Shown here: piece after piece, positions 35,255 to 45,638 of the stretch
How positions within the stretch are numbered: position 1 is the first letter of the stretch
How the letters are laid out: each line of letters starts with the position of its first letter
Assembly: GCF_051020765.1 (NCBI RefSeq)
Contig: NC_134940.1
Span: forward strand, 15,389,712-15,453,711
Reading direction: 5' to 3'
Length of the DNA: 64,000 nt
Source of the DNA: Lasioglossum baleicum
Taxonomy: Eukaryota; Arthropoda; Insecta; Hymenoptera; Halictidae
Position numbers and translations under genes: made by a program
Notes under the pieces: generated by a model
Told to the model about the DNA's origin: nothing
Databases searched by the model: none
The model's input: the letters and a program-made list of their open reading frames with translations, nothing else

Positions 35255-35368
35255 ATACACCGAGAAGAGGACACACCAAGAAGAGGACACACTTCGAAGG
35301 GAACACACCAAGAAGAGGACACCCCGAGAAGAGGGCAAACCAAGAAGAGGACATACCACGAAGTTTTA
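35255..35368. repeat. Purine-rich short tandem repeat (AGAAGAGGACACACCA)
   Basis: Six units of about 17-18 bp, five with an exact AGAAG and one with CGAAG. AGAAG is the reverse complement of CTTCT, the shared loop in the downstream 611-bp units. Purine AGAA motifs are also known targets of Tra2-type splicing factors. Confidence 0.75.
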
Positions 35369-35381
35369 GTTTTATTTGCCG

Positions 35382-35480
35382 AGGGAGGTCCCTCAGGGGC
35401 TCACTCACGGATGCGGCCGTGAGTGAGTACGGGGAGTCGCGTCCCCGGGGGTTACCCGAATCGCCTATAGGCCGCACCCG
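35382..35480. repeat. Hairpin cassette, copy 2
   Basis: Repeats 34958-35052 with few changes. In the CTCACTCACGG hairpin the loop differs (ATGC against ATGGTG-type) while both arms are kept. It leads directly into the first 611-bp unit. Confidence 0.8.
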
Positions 35481-35486
35481 AGCAAG

Positions 35487-37885
35487 TCGAGTAATTATTG
35501 TCTTAAATTCACGTTACTCGTTTTCTTGATTCCGACACAGCCTTCTGCTGTGTCGGACCTTGCTTGTATGTACCAGACCGGTTGGAGCCGGTATTCGGCG
35601 TCGATACATTGAGAGGGGTGGTTCATTGAGATCTGTTCACTCGTATTGCCATTCTCTCTGTTCGTAATCCTACCCACGTTACCTCAATGCATTGCGTTGC
35701 CTGGTGGCAGGTAGTTGGCAGAGAAATTCTCTGTTCGTCATCCTACCCACGTTACCTCAATGCATTGCGTTGCATGGTGGCAGGTAGTTGGCAGAGAGAT
35801 GGTATTACGTTTGAACACTTCTCACTGTCCATTCCTCTTGGTGAGGACACGTCGGGTATCGGCTCTGGCCGGAGATGGGCTGCAAACATTGTACGCGCCG
35901 CGTCACCTTCGAACCGGAGCCTTCTGCTCTGGTTCGATCTTGTTTGTCACTTTGATAGAATCAGAGCCCTCTGCCTGATTCGCCTTTCATCCCCCGTGGA
36001 TCGGAGACTTCTTCTCCGATTCACACCTTTTGCTCCGCGATAATTGCTCGACTTGCGTGCGTTAGTTATTAAGATTGTATATCGTCGTATAAATATGTCG
36101 AGTAATTATTGTCTTAAATTCACGTTACTCGTTTTCTTGATTCCGACACAGCCTTCTGCTGTGTCGGACCTTGCTTGTATGTACCAGACCGGTTGGAGCC
36201 GGTATTCGGCGTCGATACATTGAGAGGGGTGGTTCATTGAGATCTGTTCACTCGTATTGCCATTCTCTCTGTTCGTAATCCTACCCACGTTACCTCAATG
36301 CATTGCGTTGCCTGGTGGCAGGTAGTTGCCAGAGAAATTCTCTGTTCGTCATCCTACCCACGTTACCTCAATGCATTGCGTTGCATGGTGGCAGGTAGTT
36401 GGCAGAGAGATGGTATTACGTTTGATCACTTCTCACTGTCCATTCCTCTTGGTGAGGACACGTCGGGTATCGGCTCTGGCCGGAGATGGGCTGCAAACAT
36501 TGTACGCGCCGCGTCACCTTCGAACCGGAGCCTTCTGCTCTGGTTCGATCTTGTTTGTCACTTTGATAGAATCAGAGCCCTCTGCCTGATTCGCCTTTCA
36601 TCCCCCGTGGATCGGAGACTTCTTCTCCGATTCACACCTTTTGCTCCGCGATAATTGCTCGACTTGCGTGCGTTAGTTATTAAGATTGTATATCGTCGTA
36701 TAAATATGTCGAGTAATTATTGTCTTAAATTCACGTTACTCGTTTTCTTGATTCCGACACAGCCTTCTGCTGTGTCGGACCTTGCTTGTATGTACCAGAC
36801 CGGTTGGAGCCGGTATTCGGCGTCGATACATTGAGAGGGGTGGTTCATTGAGATCTGTTCACTCGTATTGCCATTCTCTCTGTTCGTAATCCTACCCACG
36901 TTACCTCAATGCATTGCGTTGCCTGGTGGCAGGTAGTTGGCAGAGAAATTCTCTGTTCGTCATCCTACCCACGTTACCTCAATGCATTGCGTTGCATGGT
37001 GGCAGGTAGTTGGCAGAGAGATGGTATTACGTTTGAACACTTCTCACTGTCCATTCCTCTTGGTGAGGACACGTCGGGTATCGGCTCTGGCCGGAGATGG
37101 GCTGCAAACATTGTACGCGCCGCGTCACCTTCGAACCGGAGCCTTCTGCTCTGGTTCGATCTTGTTTGTCACTTTGATAGAATCAGAGCCCTCTGCCTGA
37201 TTCGCCTTTCATCCCCCGTGGATCGGAGACTTCTTCTCCGATTCACACCTTCTGCTCCGCGATAATTGCTCGACTTGCGTGCGTTAGTTATTAAGATTGT
37301 ATATCGTCGTATAAATATGTCGAGTAATTATTGTCTTAAATTCACGTTACTCGTTTTCTTGATTCCGACACAGCCTTCTGCTGTGTCGGACCTTGCTTGT
37401 ATGTACCAGACCGGTTGGAGCCGGTATTCGGCGTCGATACATTGAGAGGGGTGGTTCATTGAGATCTGTTCACTCGTATTGCCATTCTCTCTGTTCGTAA
37501 TCCTACCCACGTTACCTCAATGCATTGCGTTGCCTGGTGGCAGGTAGTTGGCAGAGAAATTCTCTGTTCGTCATCCTACCCACGTTACCTCAATGCATTG
37601 CGTTGCCTGGTGGCAGGTAGTTGGCAGAGAGATGGTGTTACGTTTGAACACTTCTCACTGTCCATTCCTCTTGGTGAGGACACGTCGGGTATCGGCTCTG
37701 GCCGGAGATGGGCTGCAAACATTGTACGCGCCGCGTCACCTTCGAACCGGAGCCTTCTGCTCTGGTTCGATCTTGTTTGTCATTTTGATAGAATCAGAGC
37801 CTTCTGCCTGATTCACCTTTGATCCCCCGTGGATCGGAGACTTCTTCTCCGATTCACACCTTCTGCCCCGCGATAATTACTCGAC
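35487..37885. repeat. Tandem array of a 611-bp structured unit, 3.9 copies
   Basis: Units start at 35487, 36098, 36709 and 37320 and are nearly identical; the fourth is cut short. TCGAGTAATTAT at the unit start can pair with ATAATTGCTCGA about 553 bp later (36040 in unit 1), closing the unit into one domain. Inside are four stems of unrelated sequence with a shared pentaloop (CTTCT): CCGACACAGC, CGAACCGGAGC, GAATCAGAGC (CCTCT in units 1-3, CTTCT in unit 4) and GGATCGGAGA. A ~73-bp sequence is also doubled within each unit (CTACCCACGTTACCTCAATG). The 118-codon open frame in each unit matches no family I know. Confidence 0.9.
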
Positions 37886-37914
37886 ATACTTGCGTAATTT
37901 AGTATAAGTGCGTC

Positions 37915-38135
37915 ACTGTAAGAAAGGGAGCCAGAAGGAATATTGCATTCGTTCTGACTCCCTTTCGGGTCTCTCGTGCAGCAACCTCCTCGTGGTGAGA
38001 CCTGGGCAATCGGTATTATCCTTTATTTGTAAGAACTTTTAGTGTCTTATGAATAAAGGATAATATCGAGCTAATAGCTGCACATTTAATAAATATGTTG
38101 ATTTTTCAATAAATTCTATTCCTATACCTATTGTC
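37915..38135 (+). terminator. Terminal hairpins and polyadenylation signals of the hairpin-rich region
   Basis: Two long hairpins follow the array. AAAGGGAGCCAGAAGGAAT pairs with ATTCGTTCTGACTCCCTTT, and ATTATCCTTTAT (38016) pairs with ATAAAGGATAAT (38053). GGTCTC/GAGACC forms another stem between them. Two AATAAA signals follow (about 38089 and 38110). This looks like the 3' end of a plus-strand transcript. Confidence 0.5.
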
Positions 38136-38492
38136 TTTCACAACATTTTGCAATTTTACCTTCCTTCAGATCAAAATATATGTATTATCCAAGCTGATTT
38201 GCCCCGGGCGTGAACAATGTCATATATCGTCTGGTTCTATTTAGGTAAAGAGACGGGATAGTATTTCGTCGGTGATAGTATTATAAGGCAATTACAGAAT
38301 GGGTAAATACTATATCATTCTTCTTCTACTTGACGAGTATCTCGTCGTTGGTAGAACTTTTAGCGATGTGGTATTTCAGATCACTGTAAGTTCCACGTTA
38401 TCCCCGCGCCCGTCGCGCCCGGTTACCGTTCCCGCTGAATAACACAGGGGCTGGCAGTCTTTAATAGTATCTCGTCTGTGATGTAAGCATTT

Positions 38493-39368
38493 ACAAAGAA
38501 ATGTAATTCTCTATTCAACTTTTTGGTAAAACCGTGAGATGAAAATAATAAAATACATATAAAGGTCTGCTTTCAGCGGAGAACAGCGGAGAAAAAGTAT
38601 TGGCACACTTGAAGAATTTCTTCGTAAAGTTCACTAAAGTTCTACACAGTTCTACAATAAATATCTTCAACGTTGGTACACCTGTTATGTCGCGGGAAAG
38701 TCTCTCATTCAAACGGTGCATCATTGTTTACAGTTAGTAAGACTATTTTTCAGAAAAAAGTTGCTGAAAGAAAGATTGTATTCAATTTATAGTATGAACA
38801 GTAAAAATCTTATTCGAGAATAGGAAAAATTATTAACAAAAGTCGCTTTACACACAAAACCAAACATTAACAAAATTAATAAAAAAAGATTGGAGTGGTA
38901 TTACACGAAAATACAGTATTGTGAGTCAAAGTGAAAATATTGTATTCAGATGAAAGCAAATTTAATGGAAATGAATTCATAAATTATATAATTAACACCT
39001 TTGCTATTTTCGAATTATTTCTGAAATTAATTTAAGATGCTTTTTATCATATTTATTACTATGACAAAACGCTGTAAATTTTGAAACCTTGACACAAAAT
39101 GGAAAATGTTTGATCACATTTAAACGCTAATTTTTGATTGGTTATTTATTTCCACCGGTACACTCATTTCCGTTGAGCACGAATGATATTTGATGCTTTA
39201 CTTTGCATTTATACTTTGTATCAGGGAGTAGGGGAGTAGGTCTTCTATATCCTTAGCTGGTCCTAGTGGAATCATCTCGAATACCATTTACAGGTTAGAG
39301 TAATAATTGTGCTCGTGCACAGTGAATGAAATTAACAAACCCGTGAAATTACAAACAAAATTACAAAA
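38493..39368. other. Intergenic sequence and CCT eta upstream region
   Basis: AT-rich, no gene recognised. The last ~100 bp before 39369 should hold the promoter and 5' UTR of the chaperonin gene. The minus-strand open frame near 38.6 kb has no recognisable features. Confidence 0.5.
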
Positions 39369-42300
39369 ATGGTAAGTAACAAATAAAAATCTCATTAGAG
39401 CGGAAGTATAGGTGTCTTTTTAGTTTACTAATTTTAGCACACCTTCACATTTCCGATTTTGCTATAAGCCGCTTTCTGTCTACGATGACAGAATATAGAA
39501 AATGTTTCCTGTACACGCGATTAATAGATTCTTTTTATGATAAATAAAGCTACTCAAGTATATTAATATACGCGAAGCGAAAATGAATACGTATGAAAGC
39601 GTTTGTTGAATTATAAGTTGAGCAGTTCTAACCTTATATGGTGATTAATTTCTGCTTACACCCACGGTGTACATATATGTAGAACGAATCTCAATAATAA
39701 TCTTTGGCGTAGATTTCATTAAACTGATTCGGTAGTATTTCAAGTAGTGAAAGAGACAAATGAATAGTTTAATTCACAATTCATTTGTTTCTTTAAATGT
39801 GACAATTTTTCAAGAAAACCCTAATATTTCACGTAATCGAATGTAATACAATAAAAATGGGAAGATATATGAGAGTATAGTATCTTTATTATTATTATTA
39901 TTATTATTACTAATAACAGGTAATAAAATTTATGTAATATCTTTTACAGCAACCCCAAATAATATTATTGAAGGAAGGAACAGATGCATCACAAGGAAAG
40001 CAGCAATTGATATCGAACATAAATGCGTGTCAAGTGGTAGTAGATGCAGTGAGGACCACCCTTGGTCCTCGAGGGATGGACAAACTTATTGTGGATCAAA
40101 ATGGAAAAGCCACTATTTCAAACGATGGTGCAACTATTTTGAAGCTCTTAGACGTTGTACATCCAGCAGCTAAGACCCTTGTGGACATTGCCAAGTCGCA
40201 AGATGCAGAAGTAAATATTAATTAATTGAAAATGTTATAGATCACTCATGCCGCTCATATATTCACACTAACTTGCATACATTTCTGCCGATATTCACAT
40301 TAAACCTATACCTATCTTTATTTCATTTATCCTACAACTGTACAATATCCTATGTTTATCTTTAGTTGTTTGATCCCAATGTTTCTATGCTTATTTTCTA
40401 TAAATCTCAACTAGTTTATTACTACCTTTCTGTCCTACCTCCTACTATTTTATCCTTTATCTTATAGCAATCATTCAATAGATATTTTATTGTGCCCATT
40501 TGTAAATTACACATTTCACACAATTGAAAATGTTATACTAACTCTGTAATGAAAACACAAATGATAGTATGCAAGTAAAATACTGCCAGAACATTAACAG
40601 AGTATATCAATGAACTTGTAGACTGGTAACACATAGAAGATATGAAGTTACCTCAATGTTGTTCGAACATTTTACTCAAATATTATAATTGCAGGTATAA
40701 ATTTCTGTTTTTATGTGTAGGTTGGCGACGGCACTACAAGCACAGTCTTATTAGCTGGAGAATTTTTAATGCAAATGAAGCCTTTCATCGAGGAAGGTGT
40801 ACATCCCCGTATCATGATCAAATCTCTTCGTCTTGCGCTTCAAGTAGCCATAGATATAATCAATGCAGTTAGCGTGAAGATTGATAAAACACAAAAAACA
40901 AAACTAACAGAACTTTTGGAAGAATGCGCAGCTACATCTATGAGCTCTAAGTTAATTCATCAGCAAAAAGAATTCTTCAGTCGTTTAGTTGTGAAAGCTG
41001 TTATGATGCTCGATGATATGTTACCCCTCAATATGATTGGTATTAAAAAGGTGATTACAAAAAAATTTTAAGCTAATGAGAAATTAGTAAAATTCGTTTA
41101 AATGAAATATTTGATATATAGGTGTCTGGTGGAGCTTTAGAGGATTCAGAGTTGGTTAAAGGCGTTGCCTTTAAGAAAACATTCTCATATGCTGGATTTG
41201 AAATGCAGCCTAAAAAATATAAGGACTGTCAAATTGCTTTACTGAATATAGAATTAGAATTGAAAGCAGAAAGAGACAATGCAGAAATACGAGTAGATAA
41301 TGTTGTTGAATATCAAAAGATAGTTGATGCTGAATGGCAAATTCTATATAACAAATTAGATAAGATTCACAAGAGCGGTGCTCAAGTTGTATTATCCAAA
41401 TTACCTATTGGCGATGTTGCTACGCAATATTTCGCAGATAGAGATATGTTCTGCGCAGGCAGAGTTCCTGAAGAGGATCTGAAACGAACCATGAAGGCTT
41501 GCGGTGGCTGTATCTTAACAACAGTACATGACATTAAAGACTCAGATTTGGGCAAGTGCGAAATGTTCGAGGAAAAACAAATCGGCGGAGAGAGGTACTT
41601 GAATACATAGAATTTATATATTCGTATATTTAACTTGTTAACTGGTATTATTCTAAAGTACTTTTTTCCAGATTCAATCTATTCTACGAAGGAGTGCGTG
41701 CAAAGACATGCACATTTATATTGCGTGGAGGAGCTGAACAGTTCTTGGAAGAAACTGAAAGATCTTTACATGACGCGATAATGGTTGTAAGGCGTATGGT
41801 TAAAACTAATGCCTGCGTAGCAGGTGGGGGAGCCATTGAAATGAAATTATCGAAAACATTGAGGGACTACTCTCGTGTCGTGGCAGGCAAAGAGCAATTG
41901 TTAATTGCGGCGATAGCTCGTGCTCTAGAAGTTATACCAAGGTATGGCAATCTTATTTAATTACTAGACAGGGGATATTTATGTAAAATAACCATTTTCT
42001 TCCTGGATTGCAACAAACTGGAGTGAAATAGAAATTTGTTTTCTGTCTTAATATGTTCGATAGGTCAAAAATAACATAACAGTATCTTTAAATTCTTTAA
42101 ATGTTTTTGCTGTTTTAAATTACGCTAAAATCCCCTGTCTATTAATTACTATTTGAACTATATGAAACATAATGACACCAATTTTAGGCAACTGTGTGAT
42201 AATGCTGGTTTCGACGCAACAAACATTCTGAACAAACTAAGACAGAAACAACACAAAGGCATGTATAACTATGGCGTTGATATTAACAATGAAGATATTG

Positions 42301-42473
42301 GAGATAATATGGCGGCTTACGTATGGGAACCTGCTGTCGTAAAAATTAATGCACTTACTGCCGCGACCGAAGCAGCTTGTCTTATTCTATCTGTTGACGA
42401 AACTATCAAGAGTCCTAAGAGCAGTCAGGATTCGCAACCTCAAATGGGTCGTGGTATGGGACGACCGATGTAA
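39369..42473 (+). CDS. CCT7: T-complex protein 1 subunit eta (chaperonin CCT7)
   Basis: Subunit of the cytosolic TRiC/CCT chaperonin that folds actin, tubulin and other proteins with ATP. Six coding exons join in frame: 39369-39371 (the ATG alone), 39950-40210, 40721-41050, 41122-41594, 41672-41941, 42188-42473, giving 540 residues, the usual length. Group II chaperonin motifs are TTLGPRGMDKLIVD, NDGATILKLL, VGDGTTSTVLLAGE (nucleotide site), and AGGGAIEMKLS. The eta-specific VSGGALEDSELVKGVAFKK is present. The C-terminus ends in Met/Gly/Arg (MGRGMGRPM). The protein begins M-QPQIILLKEG only if the one-codon first exon is used; the strong donor ATGGTAAGT supports this. Confidence 0.97.
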
Positions 42474-44000
42474 AACTTGCTTTATTCATTGAACAGAAAT
42501 GATAAGCTTGAGAATTTAATATTAATAATATTATTTATGCATATACGCATTGGATGTATTGGAACAAAACTGTTTATACTCTTACGAGCTACTATAATAT
42601 CCCATACGATTTATGCATATGTACTTCTTTTCTTACATTGTAACAATAGTCCTCGTGAAACTTTGCAAGTATTTTAACATTTTGTCATTAAAATTGTAAA
42701 AAAAAACATTCACATATTCAATTGTATTTCGCATTTACCAAATTACTAAAACATGATTTAATTACATAACTTTATTTTAAATGGAATAATTAAACTAATT
42801 TTGTATGCTTCGAACTGTTCATGTATTATATATACCTGTTATTATTATCATTGTCAACGTTCAAAAGCGATTATCATTTACTTATTTTTAACTTTTAATA
42901 GAGTAATATTCCACAGTATTCGTTTTTTCTCAAACATTTCATAAATATAAATGTTAAATACATGTTTTCACATGCACGCATTTTTAAAAATATATTTTAA
43001 TTAATTTTTATCAATTATTTGGTACCATATTAAATACGATGTTTTGGTTAATAACATGTCCAATTACGAATATATATACGTGTATCAATTTTTATTGATC
43101 ATGTGATTGCTTGACACTTTGAGATTTCGGGTATTGAAAATATCAATATCATTCTTTCCTTATCCTGTCGTTGAAATCGTGCTGTCAAAACCGTTCCCAA
43201 GACAGAGGCAAAGGCAGAGTCGCCAGGTGAGGGGAGAGAGCACGAATTGAGGGTGATTGAGGGGAAAAAGTTACCCTCTCTTGGCCAATACCGATACCGA
43301 TTAGTCACATGACATTTTGACACATGCTCGACAGAGACGAAACGCGTCGCGTGACCGGGCCGGGGTGGAAAGTAGGGTGGAGTGGGGACACAAATTAATC
43401 TCACGACTCCGCTCCAAGGTGTCGAATGATTTAATTTTGATACTTGCTAAATAGGTCATAACACCATACATATTTTAACCAATATATCAGAAATAATGAT
43501 ATGCCACAGTTATTTATATATATTCGTATTGTTCTACTCTTCCTAAAATCCATGTATATTTTCAAAAGATTTCATTTCACTTGTTCACTCTATATCTGTG
43601 AACATTCCAACGCTCTAATAAAACTACAATCTTTTATTACAGTTTTATAGTCTTTTGTTGTTAAATTCAAATTATCTCGATATGATCGCGATATCATTGA
43701 ATTGCAGACAACTTCATTTTGTGTAACTGCGTTTACATCAGAGACTTTGTCCAGACAGCAGAAATTATACATAAATAGGTCAACATAGTTCTTGTAAACA
43801 AAACGCAATACGATCTTTAGCGAGAGAAAGAAATATTATATTTTGCCGGATTAGGTCATTCCGAGAAATCGATAACAAATGGTTGGAATACAAAAAAGTA
43901 ACTTGCAACGTGTACCGAAAGAAAATTGTACATGACAAACAAAGTTGTTTCGAACTGCTAGATAATAGTAACATATACGCAGTCAGAAAACCGGCAAATT
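42474..44000. other. CCT eta 3' UTR and intergenic sequence
   Basis: The first part is probably 3' UTR. A repeat copy lies at 43214-43408. The remainder is AT-rich without a recognised gene. Confidence 0.5.
43214..43408. repeat. GCAGAGTCGCC-family repeat copy
   Basis: It starts GCAGAGTCGCCAGGTGAGGG and includes GACAGAGACGAAACGCGTCG and GTGACCGGGCC, in the same order as 27018-27705 and inverted relative to 7721-7901. The right inverted end is not clear. Confidence 0.65.
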
Positions 44001-44653
44001 ATGAAAACTGAAGTGTCTTGGAAACGCCGGTTTCTACGGAAACAGTTCAAGTACACATTAATCTGTGTATTCGTAGTTGCTGTTATTTTTTTTATTCATC
44101 AGTTACGTTATTTTAAACAACTTAACCAAGCGGTCAGAGGAAAGTTAATTGGTGATTCGGTGAGAACATCTAAGTATATTATTACTAATAAGATCATCTC
44201 AAAAGGAAATGAATCATCGATGAATGCTAAACTTATTCAAGACAAGAATGGTCGAATTGTATCATTACATGGAACACGTGATATGGACATTTCAAAATAC
44301 GTACCAAATTTACAAGGAAAATTTGTCTGTTTTGTCTCGAAAACAGAGATAGATTTTGAAAAAATTAATGACAATTACTGTGATTGCCCAGAAGATGGTA
44401 GTGATGAACCCGGTACCAACGCATGCAACAATGGTGTTTTTTATTGCAGGATGCTGTCTTCTGAAAGTAAATATATTAAATTTTCTATTCTCTTTATTAT
44501 ACAGTCAAGTTTCTTCCAATGTTAACAATCAACGTCGATTTAATTTCAGTGAAGATATCATCTTATAAAGTTAACGATGGAGTTTGTGACTGTTGCGATG
44601 GGTCCGATGAATGGGCAGAAGTGAAATTATCAGATTTACATAATGATAGTTAG
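44001..44653 (+). CDS. Type II membrane protein with glucosidase II beta-like N-terminal domain
   Basis: Two exons (44001-44466, 44550-44653) join in frame to give 189 residues. A hydrophobic segment at about residues 18-36 (TLICVFVVAVIFFIHQL) after a basic start suggests a signal anchor with the rest in the secretory lumen. The remainder resembles only the N-terminal Cys-rich part of glucosidase II beta/PRKCSH: KINDNYCDCPEDGSDEPGTN and YKVNDGVCDCCDGSDEW, each with the acidic calcium-binding pattern of LDLa-like repeats. The long coiled-coil, EF-hand and MRH parts of true glucosidase II beta (over 500 residues) are missing. The stop lies 6 bp before an inverted-repeat element, so the tail may have been remodelled. 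It could be a short paralogue; the substrate is unknown. Confidence 0.75.
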
Positions 44654-44658
44654 TATAA

Positions 44659-44950
44659 CGATAGCGTCAACGAGGTACAAGGATAAGACCTATCGTCCAA
44701 TGTATTTTTGCAGCCCACTTTTGTGGCGTCACGTCACCCTATTCCCCATTCGTAAGCGATCCAGCATGCAAAACAATGATTCAGAACAGTAATAGACTTA
44801 AATATTTATTTGTGACACGAAGATTTTGACATAAACTCATCTAAATCGTGTGAAATGAGAATGGTAATGGGATTACGTGGCCCTCGAAAAGCAGTCCGCA
44901 AAAATACATTGTATGATAGTTCTATCCTTATACCTAGTCGGTGACGATAG
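44659..44950. repeat. Inverted-repeat element just after the glucosidase-II-beta-like gene
   Basis: The left arm 44659-44713 and right arm 44895-44950 are inverted copies with divergence, sharing CAATGTATTTTTGC and AAGGATA. 292 bp, non-coding. I see no clear target duplication. Confidence 0.65.
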
Positions 44951-45638
44951 TTCGAAAAGGAATACAAATTTTTTGTTTATTATGATTTCTACTAATTGTG
45001 TATCATCTGTTTTTCAGGCTCTGGTAACATAAGTTATAAGTCCAAATGTCAAAATAGATGTTAGTACACCATGGGCGTAAATATATTTATTTGGCATGGG
45101 TATATCAGTCTCCTGTATTAACTATGCCGCTGATGTATGTAACAGTTTTCATTGTATAAACACTGTTCTAAGTACTAAAATTGTATACAATACTGTATCA
45201 TTACTTAGTGAATTTGAAATGAACATAGATATGGAGAAGCAATCTGGATAAATAATGCATGACATGGTAATATGTAAAACACTGACTACAACTACTACGT
45301 CATACAATGACTATCTGTAGACTTGTTACTGTACATAATTTATATGAGTATTATCCTTGATGGTATTAACAATAATTGTACATTATTAAATATAACTTAT
45401 AATTAATTCTTTCCATTAGGATTTAAATAATTGTCACACAGATGGTAAATTGCACAATATTACAGAAAAAACTCAGTTTTCTTAATATATAATATCCTTT
45501 GTACTCGCAGCTTGTTCTCCTGTACAACGATAGTATAGCCATTAATTATTATATTATATTATATACTATATAATTATTATATACAAGAATTAATTATTAT
45601 ATACTAAAGTGTATTTATACAAGTTAAATAATAAGATG
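44951..45638. other. AT-rich intergenic sequence
   Basis: Between two genes that end toward each other. AT-rich, with TATA-type simple repeats near 45550. No gene seen; probably the 3' UTRs of both neighbours. Confidence 0.5.

Larger units (their letters stand above)
32773..38492. other. Hairpin-rich composite region bounded by an imperfect inverted repeat
   Basis: The left edge has AGATACTAGACTGCCAGCC (32791) and the right edge its inverse GGCTGGCAGTCTTTAATAGT (38450) followed by ATCTCGTCTGTG, so the edges are inverted copies with small gaps. The motif TCTCGTCGGTG or a close form occurs near both ends (32905, 32936, ~38264, ~38340, ~38472, and inverted in the left edge). Between them are GC-rich tandem arrays, nearly all hairpin-forming, described separately. 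An open frame at 32811-33263 (150 codons) overlaps edge repeats and resembles no family I know. I cannot name the element class; it could be a transposon body or a structured RNA gene. Confidence 0.55.

Noticed and set aside
35687..36043. 118-codon open frame repeated in each 611-bp unit
   Set aside because: Present in every copy only because copies are nearly identical. It runs through the hairpins, matches no family I know, and competing frames on both strands are equally open.
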